DNA of 64,000 bases, taken from an uncultured Flavobacteriales bacterium. GTDB taxonomy: Bacteria; Bacteroidota; Bacteroidia; Flavobacteriales_G; Salibacteraceae. Below, piece after piece: positions 25,107 to 34,600 of the stretch; positions within the stretch are counted from its first letter, which is position 1; each line of letters starts with the position of its first letter. The notes beneath the pieces are model-generated. The model ran no database searches. It saw only the letters and a program-made list of their open reading frames with translations, and was not told the origin of the DNA. The position numbers were made by a program, and so were the translations under genes. The stretch lies in NCBI GenBank assembly GCA_937899835.1, contig CALCCE010000252.1, positions 1 through 64,000 on the forward strand. The letters run 5' to 3'.

Positions 25107-25703
25107 TTATTCAACAATCAACTCTTGGTATAATTCATCAAGGCGTTCGCGGAGTGCCAAAACTGCATATCGCTTTCTTGAAAGCATCGTATTGATTGAA
25201 AGCCCTGTTTCAGCGGCCATCTCTTTGAAGGACTTATCTTCAAATTCATGCCAGATCAACACCTGTTTTTGCGTTTCTGGTAAGGCATCAATGGCATTTT
25301 GTAGTTCTTCCCAAATTATTTTTCTGGCCAAGACCTGATCCGGACTTTGACTCAAATCTGGGAGAATATCAATTAAGGTGGGAATTTCATCCTGCTCGCC
25401 AGTGTTGGTCCTACGGAGTTGACGCGAAATGGGAGTTGGCTTTTTCTTGCGGTACAGGTCGGTAATCTTATTCCGTGCCACGGCAAACATCCAGGCGGTT
25501 ACCCGCTCAATCGAGTCCATTGCACGGTAGCTTTCTACCAATTGAGAAAAAACATCTTGGAGTATATCTTCGGCGTCTTCGGGATTCGAAACTCTTCTTC
25601 GGATAAAATCCAATAGTCGGTTTCCTTCTCGCTTTACCGTTTCTTGAATTTCCCGGTTTTGTTGGGTGGTCATGTAACCCGATATAGGCACTGCTTCTTT
25701 CAT
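25107..25703 (-). CDS. ECF-type RNA polymerase sigma factor
   Basis: 198-residue group IV sigma factor with region 2 (PEDAEDILQDVFSQL, then WMFAVARNKITDLYRKKK) and region 4 (DALPETQKQVLIWHEFEDKSFKEMA and the HTH GLSINTMLSRKRYAV). It directs a specific promoter set, most likely in an envelope response. Followed by a small membrane protein and a small hypothetical in one operon. ATG at 25673 is an alternative start. Confidence 0.93.
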   Translation of the reverse strand: MKEAVPISGYMTTQQNREIQETVKREGNRLLDFIRRRVSNPEDAEDILQDVFSQLVESYRAMDSIERVTAWMFAVARNKITDLYRKKKPTPISRQLRRTNTGEQDEIPTLIDILPDLSQSPDQVLARKIIWEELQNAIDALPETQKQVLIWHEFEDKSFKEMAAETGLSINTMLSRKRYAVLALRERLDELYQELIVE

Positions 25704-25962
25704 AGCTTAATGGTAGAGACGGCCAAGAGGTATAAATATTTTACGCTCAATCAATTCTTTTCAAGAAGCTCATTTTCAATTTTTTACACGCTCTAAATTA
25801 AGGTTTTTTCGCATATTGGTTGCCTCAGTTATCTACACTACCCTGCAATGGTGCTAAATCACAGCCAGATTCAACCTACAAAGCAGCCCCTTCGAATTGA
25901 ATCGGAGGGGCCACTTCTTGGATCAGTACAGTGAAAGGCTCCTTAACCTGTGTATTTAATAC
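25704..25962. other. Intergenic region with two inverted repeats
   Basis: No gene seen. GCCCCTTCG (25886-25894) and CGGAGGGGC (25903-25911) form a hairpin with one G-T pair; no T-run follows. AGTACAGT (25925-25932) and ACTGTACT (25965-25972) are perfect 8-bp arms 32 bases apart that include the stop codon of the PA14 gene. Confidence 0.5.
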
Positions 25963-27552
25963 TTACTGTACTAACAATTTTTTGGACTGTTCTCCATTGT
26001 CGGTCACCACTCGAATGAAATAGGCTCCAGATGGCAAATTACCAATCGCTACCTCTAATGACAGGTTTTCAAAGTCCGCGGAGTTCCATTGTTGTAAAAC
26101 ATTTCCTTGAAAACTGATCAAGCTTATTTGCTTTATAGTGGTGGCTCCATTCACTTTTATAGTTACAAAATCCCGAGCTGGATTGGGAAATAAGTCCACT
26201 TTCAAATCTTCTTCCAATATTCCAATCGCAGTGCTTTTACCCGGTTCATTTTCCCCCACTGCCGCAGGTGTTTTTCTTCCCTTATTGTCTTCCCCTTTGC
26301 CAATCATACTTTCGGGTTGGTTGTCGTTCATCTCTCGGGTGGTGCCCTGATCTTCTTCTTCAGTGTTGGTTTGACGCATCAGTGCATTTGCGGCTACGTC
26401 CTCCTCTTCTTCAACTATTGAAGTTTGATTCTCTTCCAACTCTTCTTCTGCTACCAGAGGTTTCTCTATCCATACTTCGGGGATTTCTGGATAGAGGTAA
26501 ATCTGAGGAATGATGGTTTCAAAACTTCCTTCAAAGGACCATTTCAATTTTGCGGTAGCGTCAAAGTCCTGTTGGTAAAAGTCGATGCTGATCGGATAGA
26601 ACTTTCCCTTTTCCAGGTAGACCCAACTTGAAAAGGCGTTGGGCAGCTGTCCTCTCCACTCGTTCAATAATTTTTTGTTGCCCAATTGCAACCGTACCCC
26701 ATCATCTGCTGCAAAAGTGATGCGGTATTTTCCGCTTTCAGGCGCACGCAAAAAACCTTTCCACCGCACAGAGAAGTTTTCTGACTGCACACCGGCGATT
26801 GGTGATTCGTAATCCCAATAGTGATCTACAACTGGCTCAACAATTCTAACTACCGGACTTTGAAACCCTTGTTCTTTGTAATAACTGGCATACAGCCCTT
26901 TACCACCCTCTACTTCTCCTTCAACTTCATTGTACGCAAGGCCCTTAACTACTTTTTCCTTGGTTCCATAAGTACCGTAATTTTCAATATCCAACAGGTA
27001 ATCCATTCCTGTTTCTTCGATGGTTGAAAACAAAAACTGCTGCTGAATAACCTCTAAACGCTTAGCCCCTGGACGTTTCCAACTTAGGCGTGCTACACCA
27101 TCCCATTCTCCTTGAAAGTATTCAGCTTTTATTTCATAGAAATTACCTGACTTGAGATTCAATTGAACCGTATAATCAGTAGCAGGTTGTTCATACCACG
27201 CATCGATTAACAATTGATCATTGACCCAAAACCGAACTCCATCATCAGCGGTAAAGGTTATTGAGTACGTGCCATTATCTGGAGCCAACAAATAACCATA
27301 CCAACGTGCCTGAAAGTTGGTTCCTTTTATTCCTCGAATTGGTCCCTCCTCCCCATTGGTTTCAAAATCAATGGTGGGGTCAATGGTTGATTGAGGCTTT
27401 CGCGTAAAAGCGTCTCCTGGATAGTAAAAAGCGCGTAAGCCATCTCCTTGTGCTGCGGGGTTGGCGGCAGGCATACCAATGAGTTCTGAAGTTCGGGCCA
27501 ACCCTGCCAGGGAAATTCCAATTCCGAGAAGCAAAGTCAATGTTTTTTTCAT
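25963..27552 (-). CDS. Secreted double-PA14 protein with T9SS sorting domain
   Basis: 529 residues: signal peptide (1-19), two PA14 domains (about 37-160 and 215-345), an acidic low-complexity linker rich in Glu (about 370-440), and a type A T9SS C-terminal domain (about 455-529) with LFPNPARDFVTIKV and LPSGAYFIRVVTDNG. PA14 domains bind sugars in several families, so surface glycan binding is likely. Both copies contain ADDGVRF/ADDGVRL and a Trp-rich strand (FQARWYGYL, FSVRWKGFL). Exported and anchored by the T9SS, whose machinery is not in this window. Confidence 0.9.
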   Translation of the reverse strand: MKKTLTLLLGIGISLAGLARTSELIGMPAANPAAQGDGLRAFYYPGDAFTRKPQSTIDPTIDFETNGEEGPIRGIKGTNFQARWYGYLLAPDNGTYSITFTADDGVRFWVNDQLLIDAWYEQPATDYTVQLNLKSGNFYEIKAEYFQGEWDGVARLSWKRPGAKRLEVIQQQFLFSTIEETGMDYLLDIENYGTYGTKEKVVKGLAYNEVEGEVEGGKGLYASYYKEQGFQSPVVRIVEPVVDHYWDYESPIAGVQSENFSVRWKGFLRAPESGKYRITFAADDGVRLQLGNKKLLNEWRGQLPNAFSSWVYLEKGKFYPISIDFYQQDFDATAKLKWSFEGSFETIIPQIYLYPEIPEVWIEKPLVAEEELEENQTSIVEEEEDVAANALMRQTNTEEEDQGTTREMNDNQPESMIGKGEDNKGRKTPAAVGENEPGKSTAIGILEEDLKVDLFPNPARDFVTIKVNGATTIKQISLISFQGNVLQQWNSADFENLSLEVAIGNLPSGAYFIRVVTDNGEQSKKLLVQ

Positions 27553-27717
27553 GGCATCGTTTTTTTGAAGTGCAAAACGAATTTATGGTAGGGCAATGCC
27601 GTGTTGTTCGCTTTTTTTGGTGAATTGCAGGATGCGTTACTTGAGTTGTCTTTTCATTCCAGTGAGATGATGAGGGCTTGAGACAAAAACTTAAATTGGC
27701 CGCAAAGCCTCTAAATC

Positions 27718-28425
27718 ATGCGAAAAGTAGTACCCAGCTTTCTCACTTCTATGAACTTATTAGCTGGCTTTTGGGCCTTGTTGGCCGACGATCCTTCGAC
27801 GAGCTTCTGGCTGGTTTGCATAGGTATAGGCTTCGATTTCGTCGATGGCTTATCGGCACGCTTACTCAAAGTGCCAAGCCTGTTTGGCAAGGAACTCGAT
27901 AGTTTGGCCGATATGGTTTCTTTTGGTGTTGTTCCGGGTTACCTGTATTCACATCACGTATTCTTTCATCAAGGCCCCGAGTTTCCTGCCATTCCTGAAT
28001 TACTGGTCTGTTCTCTTATGCCGGTGTGTGCGGGTTTGAGGTTGGCAAAATTCAATGTGGGACAATCCAAATTCAAAGGCTTTAGCGGATTACCCTCCTC
28101 TGCAGCCGCATTGATGATCATTTCTATTCCATTTTTGGCGCATCAAGCAAATTATGCCTGGCTGGAACAGCTGCTGGAAGAGAATTTTTGGGTAAAAATG
28201 GGCCTACCTGTGGTTATGAGCTTATTGATGGTACTCCCAATAGAGATGTTCTCCTTCAAACACTTAAAAGAGGGATGGAAAGCCAACTGGCTACAGCTCG
28301 CCTACTTGCTTATGGTAATCGTTTTGAGCATTTTTGGTGGCTTCCTGATGCTTCCAGGAAGCATATTGCTCTATATTTTAATCTCAGTGCTCCTCTTTGT
28401 CGGACGTAAAATTTTCCAAGAATAG
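27718..28425 (+). CDS. pssA: CDP-diacylglycerol-serine O-phosphatidyltransferase
   Basis: 235-residue membrane enzyme of the CDP-alcohol phosphatidyltransferase family making phosphatidylserine for phosphatidylethanolamine synthesis. The signature DGLSARLLKVPSLFGKELD continues to the final Asp of DSLAD, with exact spacing D-G-x2-A-R-x8-G-x3-D-x3-D starting at Asp43. About seven membrane helices follow. It is divergent from the PA14 gene and 101 bases before the ATPase gene. Confidence 0.94.
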   Translation: MRKVVPSFLTSMNLLAGFWALLADDPSTSFWLVCIGIGFDFVDGLSARLLKVPSLFGKELDSLADMVSFGVVPGYLYSHHVFFHQGPEFPAIPELLVCSLMPVCAGLRLAKFNVGQSKFKGFSGLPSSAAALMIISIPFLAHQANYAWLEQLLEENFWVKMGLPVVMSLLMVLPIEMFSFKHLKEGWKANWLQLAYLLMVIVLSIFGGFLMLPGSILLYILISVLLFVGRKIFQE

Positions 28426-28451
28426 CCCTCCCCGACAACTCAACAAAGAAG

Positions 28452-28482
28452 TTTGCGACCATTAGGGAAATTCGTATTTTTC
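28452..28482 (+). promoter_or_regulatory. Promoter for the P-loop ATPase gene
   Basis: TTTG (28452-28455), 19 bases, TATTTTTC (28475-28482, 7 of 8 to consensus). Start of transcription about 28488, giving a leader of about 40 bases before the ATG at 28527. Confidence 0.55.
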
Positions 28483-28526
28483 ACCTCTGCCTGCCACCAT
28501 TGGGCATTTTAACCCCTTTATCTAAA

Positions 28527-30050
28527 ATGAACCTTCCTGGCCTCAATCACCCATTTGGTGAGGAATGTTGTGAATACGAAATTGAAGTATTGCAACAGAA
28601 CTACTCCTCGTACTACTTTAATGAAGCACCTTTCAACCGAGATGCTCTGGAAACCAGCACCTACTTGATTGTTGGTCGCAGAGGTACCGGAAAATCATCC
28701 CTTGCTGAATATTTCAAGTTTCAGCGCGAACTCAAAAACGCCTATTGCATTGACGTTGATGAACCAAGTGTTTATCAAAAAATTCTCACTGAAGTGAGTA
28801 AAATGGCAGGCGCATCGCCGGAACTGGCACGCCTGAAGTTAGTTAAGGTATGGGAGTTTGTGCTTTGGTCTCTGATTTTTCATCGATATAAGTCAGAGAG
28901 TGAGGCAGCCAAAGCGGCTAGTCTATTGGCCCTACCCAAAGGGCCATCAAAGATGATCAGCATCCTGCTCAAATCCTTGTTGAATAAATTTCTTCAGGAT
29001 GAAGGAGAGCTTAGCGATGAGTTGGAACAATTCGTTTCATCGGATTTGATGATAAAAGCTCGGGAGGAGGTACTTACTATTGCTAGAAATAAGCCCGTTA
29101 TCATTGCCATAGATACCCTTGAGCGCCACGATTTGGATGATTTGCCAATGCTACAGGCCATTTCTGCATTGATTCAATGTGCAAGTCAATTGAATGTAAA
29201 GTATGCTTTTCGTGGCATTCACATCAAAGCATTTATCCCGGCAGAGGTATTTCCATTTATCGCAGAATCTGGTGTGGCCAACACGGCTAAGTTTATTCGG
29301 GAGCCCGTTTTCTTGAATTGGCGCCCCAAAGATTTGGTCAAACTGGTTTCCTGGCGCTATTTCCTGTATTTAAACAATCGGAATTTACTCCCTCAAAAGA
29401 ATCAACAGATCAATTGGAACAGCTTCAAAGATGTTCATCAGAAAATTTGGATCCCTCATTTTGGAGAAGAGCAAAAAAACCATTTGGGACGGTTCGAAAA
29501 GACGTTTCCTTACGTGTTGCGCCATACTCAAATGCGGCCAAGGCAATTGGTTATCATCTTGAATAAGATCGCCCGACTGAGCAAACGTCAAGGTGGTTTC
29601 CCGTTTTTCGATCAGGAAATGATCCGACAAGGAATTCTGGAGGCCGAAATGGAATTGGCTACCGAGGTCATCAACTCTTACTCGCGTATATATCCAGGAC
29701 TTCCTCGTATCCTGGATGCAATTCGAGGTTTTCCTACGGTTTTTAAAGGCAATCAATTGGATCGGTATGCGCCACGTACCAAGTCCGCTTGGATCAAAGG
29801 AAACTATTCTACTTACCGCTTTAAGCAGATATTATCGGAGCTGGGCATTGTAGGAGAATTAAGGCATTGGGATGAAAGGACACACATCCTTTCGGCAGAT
29901 TTTGAATACCATCGGAGAGATCGTTTGGTATTGAACAGTGATAGCTACTATGTGCTCCATCCGATGTTTAGCCAGAAGCTCCAAATCAGCAATGAAAAAT
30001 CGGTCATGGTCTATCCATTTCCAGATCATCCGGATTTTGGTGAAATGTAG
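28527..30050 (+). CDS. P-loop ATPase, Sll1717-like
   Basis: 507-residue soluble ATPase. Walker A is GRRGTGKSS with Lys56, and Walker B is VIIAID with Asp196. The layout (short N-terminus, NTPase core, then an Arg/Gln segment RPRQLVIILNK and a winged-helix-like C-terminus ending at the stop) resembles the P-loop ATPases of the Sll1717 type, some of which lie in defence-like settings. The ATG at 28527 is preferred over a TTG at 28500. A terminator at 30123 separates it from the XRE gene. Function unproven. Confidence 0.8.
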   Translation: MNLPGLNHPFGEECCEYEIEVLQQNYSSYYFNEAPFNRDALETSTYLIVGRRGTGKSSLAEYFKFQRELKNAYCIDVDEPSVYQKILTEVSKMAGASPELARLKLVKVWEFVLWSLIFHRYKSESEAAKAASLLALPKGPSKMISILLKSLLNKFLQDEGELSDELEQFVSSDLMIKAREEVLTIARNKPVIIAIDTLERHDLDDLPMLQAISALIQCASQLNVKYAFRGIHIKAFIPAEVFPFIAESGVANTAKFIREPVFLNWRPKDLVKLVSWRYFLYLNNRNLLPQKNQQINWNSFKDVHQKIWIPHFGEEQKNHLGRFEKTFPYVLRHTQMRPRQLVIILNKIARLSKRQGGFPFFDQEMIRQGILEAEMELATEVINSYSRIYPGLPRILDAIRGFPTVFKGNQLDRYAPRTKSAWIKGNYSTYRFKQILSELGIVGELRHWDERTHILSADFEYHRRDRLVLNSDSYYVLHPMFSQKLQISNEKSVMVYPFPDHPDFGEM

Positions 30051-30122
30051 GCGGTTTAAGACCAACACAAACCACCATCTTAAAATCTATCAAATATCAC
30101 CTTTTCAGCTATTTACGACATT

Positions 30123-30161
30123 CATCTGAACTAAAATTGAAATCTTTTCAGATGATTTTTT
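30123..30161 (+). terminator. Intrinsic terminator after the ATPase gene
   Basis: CATCTGAA (30123-30130) and TTCAGATG (30147-30154), perfect 8-bp arms, followed by ATTTTTT. It isolates the ATPase transcript from the XRE gene. Confidence 0.75.
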
Positions 30162-30186
30162 GTTACTTCTGAAGCAACATTCACTT

Positions 30187-30202
30187 CAATTGTATACAAT
30201 TG
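30187..30202. promoter_or_regulatory. Perfect 16-bp palindrome, likely operator
   Basis: CAATTGTATACAATTG reads the same on both strands. It lies 58 bases before the -7 box of the XRE regulator and 70 before its start, the usual place for an autoregulatory site of an XRE protein. Confidence 0.6.
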
Positions 30203-30259
30203 TAACATCAACAATGATTCGAAGGCTCTAAATGTCGCTCAGTTAATCGTTGAATTAGT

Positions 30260-30267
30260 TACATTTG
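30260..30267 (+). promoter_or_regulatory. Perfect -7 box for the XRE gene
   Basis: TACATTTG matches TAnnTTTG and ends 4 bases before the ATG at 30272. A transcript would start at or within a base or two of the ATG, so leaderless. No TTTG is present at -33 spacing. Confidence 0.5.
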
Positions 30268-30271
30268 TACC

Positions 30272-30751
30272 ATGCCTACTAAGCTAAATGACCGCATTCA
30301 GATGGTCATGCATTTCAAACAGCTCAACGCCACTCAATTTGCTGAAGCAATTGGAGTACAACGCTCCAATGTTTCTCACATATTATCCGGTAGAAATAAG
30401 CCCAGCCTTGATTTTATTCATAAAGTATCCACTGCTTTCCCAGAAATTGATTTGCATTGGCTTATCCACAATAAAGGGACATATCCGCAAGCACCACCTT
30501 CAGCACTACCCTCTTCGGTTAAGCATTCAGCACCATCAAAAGCAACTGCTGAGGAGGAAGACCATCTCAAATCAGGCACAATTGTAACATCTGAGAAAAA
30601 GACACCTGAACATCATAATTCAAGCGGAACATCAGAGAAAGCTCACTCAGAGGAAATAAATACTTCCAGAGCATTGAGTCGGATAATTTTAATCTACACC
30701 GACGGCACTTTCGAAGAATTGAAGCCTACTGCTCCCCTACCTTTCACCTAA
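30272..30751 (+). CDS. XRE-family HTH regulator
   Basis: 159 residues. N-terminal Cro/C1-type HTH (about 5-55) with TQFAEAIGVQRSNVSHILSGRNKPS, a pattern common in Bacteroidota. The middle is a Ser/Pro/Glu-rich linker (about 75-130) and the end has a short strand motif (RIILIYTDGTFEEL) seen in related regulators. The palindrome at 30187 is a likely target. It sits alone after the ATPase gene, with a terminator between. Confidence 0.88.
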   Translation: MPTKLNDRIQMVMHFKQLNATQFAEAIGVQRSNVSHILSGRNKPSLDFIHKVSTAFPEIDLHWLIHNKGTYPQAPPSALPSSVKHSAPSKATAEEEDHLKSGTIVTSEKKTPEHHNSSGTSEKAHSEEINTSRALSRIILIYTDGTFEELKPTAPLPFT

Positions 30752-30783
30752 ACTGCTAAAGAAAGTAGCGGGTTAGACCTTGC

Positions 30784-31269
30784 TCAGGTTCTGGGAATAG
30801 AAAACTCATAGGATGGAGCAGAAAGTGCTCCCGTATTCGTGAGGTTATCGTCAGGAACGCTAAATACAAATGCTTTGTACTCAATTCCGGGCCGCACAGG
30901 GTCTCCTTCGTTGTCGAAAACAATGGTATTGATCGGTACTTGATAAGAGCCTTGTCCAGACCGTACTTTTAGAAAGCAACCGTCACCCAATTCTTTCGCC
31001 TTGGTGGAGTTGAAGCTGAGTGACAACACCGATTTAACCAGCACCACCCTGTATTCCCTAACTCCATAGGGGCGAAAACCGCTTTCGAATTGGATGGCTA
31101 TTGTTTTATCCTGGTCTTTCGCATGAATGCTTGGTACATTGGCGGGACTTGCTGTAACGATCTGACTCTTGGTAAATTGAGAAGCGGTGTCCTCTTTCGT
31201 ACAAGAGACGAACAGGCTGGTAGCAACACAAATTGCTGCTACTGCCAGAATGCGTTTGGAATTTGGCAT
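30784..31269 (-). CDS. Small lipoprotein of unknown function
   Basis: 161 residues with signal peptide and lipobox LFVSC at about residues 19-23, followed by a beta-rich domain. No known domain recognised. It converges with the XRE gene and is followed upstream by a 362-base gap. Confidence 0.75.
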   Translation of the reverse strand: MPNSKRILAVAAICVATSLFVSCTKEDTASQFTKSQIVTASPANVPSIHAKDQDKTIAIQFESGFRPYGVREYRVVLVKSVLSLSFNSTKAKELGDGCFLKVRSGQGSYQVPINTIVFDNEGDPVRPGIEYKAFVFSVPDDNLTNTGALSAPSYEFSIPRT

Positions 31270-31631
31270 TTTTTATATGGGGCTTGGGGTTAAAAAGCAA
31301 AACGAAAAGGTTGGTGAGCAGTGTTAGATATGCACATTTTCTACCAGTTTTTTGGGCGTGTTTGGATGTCCCACCAGCATGAGAACATTTTTAACTTTAA
31401 TCAAACGGCGTCTTTTAGACTTGGGGTATCACCGTGGCGGATAGTAAGCTATCCTGGTAGGCTTGAGCCAAAACAAAAACGAATTTTGTTCCAACTACTT
31501 GTATCAAAATTCAGAAAAAAAGTTAACTCAACCTGACGTGATCGGAATAAATCCTGACGAATTGCAAAACAATAACCTCAAGACAACAAGAAGCAGAAAT
31601 AGCTTAGCAAAAGGCAAACCTTGGATTTACG
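31270..31631. other. Intergenic region, no gene seen
   Basis: Holds a possible -7 box for the lipoprotein gene (CAAAACGA at 31298-31305, minus strand TCGTTTTG, 7 of 8). A small hairpin GGATAG/CTATCC occurs at 31439-31454. No plausible ORF or RNA motif otherwise. Confidence 0.4.
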
Positions 31632-34600
31632 CTACTCCCAGGAGTAAGACTTGAATTTTACCCGATCGATGAACTGTGATCGCTTACCTGGTTTTTTAAG
31701 CAAGGTTTTGTGCCCTACACTAGATTTTAATCCGCTAAAGGCGGTATATGCCCAATAATTGAAGATCGAACGACTGGCACGGCGTTCGAAATATATATTA
31801 CCGGTGCGCGGAAAGATATAATTAGGGTTGGCGGTGTTGACTACAAAAGAATTGGCAAAGGCAGATCCTACACTGCGCTTAAAGCCCGGTTTGTCTTTGT
31901 TGGGGTCAATCAGGTTTACTTTGAGATTGCGGTAATACAAACGCATCCTACCGATGGCAAAGTCATCATTCGCCGTAACATTAAAATCCATTGATTTGAT
32001 CCTGCCCTTTTTAATCTTCACGAAAGCAAGGTTCTCCATCATCGGGTTGAAGTGTACGAGGTCCATAGGGCCCAATTGTGCCTTATAGGTGTAGGCATTG
32101 TTGGCACTCCCAAGGTCGAAATCGAAGGTAGCCATCAACAACCCCTGACCCATTACGTAAGCCTTGGCATTTAGTCGGCTCAAACCACCAGCGTTGAGAT
32201 AGGCTGTGTCATTGGTAAGGGAATAGAACTTGGCATTCATGCCACTGAAGTAAATAATTCCGGCTTGAGGAGCTCCAACTGCATGTTCTTCGTACTGTGC
32301 ATACGATCGTTTAAGGCTAACCGAGTCTAACCATACCTCGTATTCCAATTCCTTGAGCAGTTGCTGAGGAAGTTTGGGTCGTTGATTTTTGGGCATTGGA
32401 AAGCGCTTATCGCGAAATACTTCGATTCGCATGCTATCCAACACCAATTCAGAAGCACGTAAGCGTTTATCGTAGAAGAGACCATCGAAGTCAAGGTCGA
32501 CTAGCTCAGCTTGTTCTGTAGTTAGGTTTATCCAATCCGTTTGTTGGAAAAATTGTGGTGCAAAATCGTATTTGGCAGTTGCTGGAACCAAAGCCACCTG
32601 ACTGGCCTTTAATCGCCTTGCATTGGTGGACCAGTGTAAGTCGCCAAGCTGAATCTCGTAGTTACCATCAGCAACAGGCAATCGGTAATTTTGCATGCCT
32701 ATGTTCCAATCATCTGCAAACAAGGGCCTTTCCACTTCCCTGTTGGCGTTTGAATCGAGCATAAAGTTGATGACTTCTCCTTCCAACTCTGGCAAACACT
32801 GGGTGCCCAAATCGGCAAAACCATTCGAAAAACGAATCTTGCCTAAGTTGTATTCTTCAAAGAAATTCATCAACCCGTTTCTAATGGAATCTATTGAAAG
32901 ACCATCAGAAGACTGCACAGCTACCGGAGCGGATGGCCTCCTAACTTCGACTTGAGGGCTTTCTACTTCTATAGAGTCGACAATCAGCCTTTTATCTAAA
33001 ATTGCTTCCCGGAGTTGAATTCCCTCCACGTTGAGTTCAGGAACAAATACATTAACCAGGTTTTTTTGAATGGAATCTGGGTAAAGGCGACTCCAATCTT
33101 CGATTTCAGGTTTGGGATGAATGTGCAGGTTGGTAGCTCCCAGACCTCCAAATTCAGTAGAGAGCCGGATTTCATCGGCCTCTAACAAGTGAATGCTATC
33201 TGCCAATTGGTTTTGATAATCCCGTATCCTCAAATCTATGTTTTTAGCAAAGAAGAAGCGGCTGGTGTCCAATGCCGTGCTGGAATCAATATAAATCTGA
33301 CGTGCTAACACCGAAATATCTCCCAATGAAGTGGTCGTGATGTTGTCTTTATTGATGCGTAACAAATCAATGCTGCCCTCCGCCAACTCAATGGTGTCGA
33401 TGGCGATATTTTCAAAAGAGCCTTCAAGAAACTGTCGATACAAGCTATCTACTTCTAATTGTGGTCGATTTTCGCTGAGTTTCTGCTCTTGATTGCTCAA
33501 CATGAGGTTGATTTCGGGCCTTTCGATCATTACCTTAGAAACTTCCACTTCCCGGTCGCGGTAAGCCCTCATAATGTCAATACCCTCCAACCTGAAACCG
33601 GGCAACTCCATTTCAGCTACGTTGCGTTCCCCCAAATTGCGGTATTTGGCAATCGGCCTAAGGTCTACTCTACCCGCTTGAATGGTTTTACCATCCTGCG
33701 AAATCAACAGTTTTTTAAAAAGTAAGCGGTGACGTCCCCGATCCAGCAACACTCCATAACCTCCGGCCCGAAGGTCCACATCAGATGCAGCAAACAACAA
33801 CTCATTTTCTTTCAAACTCAAGGTATCGAGACTTAAATCCCGAACGCACAAATAGATTTTCTCTCCGTTTATTCCTGGAATGGTATCCTGCCAATGGCTA
33901 AACAAATCAATGTTGGCACTATCTACCTCTAAATCTGCAATGGCCAGGTTGGAAATGTAGTTGGCCACCAAAGGCACCCGCAACCGCTTTTGGAGCATCT
34001 CAGAGAGCTTTGGACTTTCCAGCGGCTGTAGTCCTCCACGAACCACTACTGATGGATATTCAAAACGTACCAGGTCCATGTTGAAGGCTTGCTCGTAATA
34101 GGCTTCCCGGTAATCGAATTCATCGATGCGGAGCTTTCTCAATTGCAGGTCTAAGGTGCCATGGTCGGGATCAGGAGGGAGCGAATCGTTGAGCAATTCT
34201 GGCAATGGTGCCAATTGGAATGCATCTGCCTGAAAACGCCCACCTCTGGAATCTGCCATCAGATTGTCAAGGTTAAGCTGGTGAATGCTGTCTGCCAACA
34301 ATAACCGCCCCTGCCCTGCACGCACTTTAAAGGCATCGGAATAAAAGAGCGCTTCCTTGTCAAAATAACTCCTATCGTCCAACTGAAATCGATCCAAGTC
34401 AATGTGGATTCGATTCATCGCCATGTTGCGAACTTTAGAAGGACCGGTGGCTTCAAAGCGAATCTGACCATCATTGAGGTCGACTTTTTGAAACTTCACC
34501 GAGCTAAAGGTGCCTTCAATAAGAGGATACAGGTTGCGGATGTCCAACTCATTGAGCCTGGGTATTGAATCAGATCGGTGCACCACCACAAGTTTTGGGC

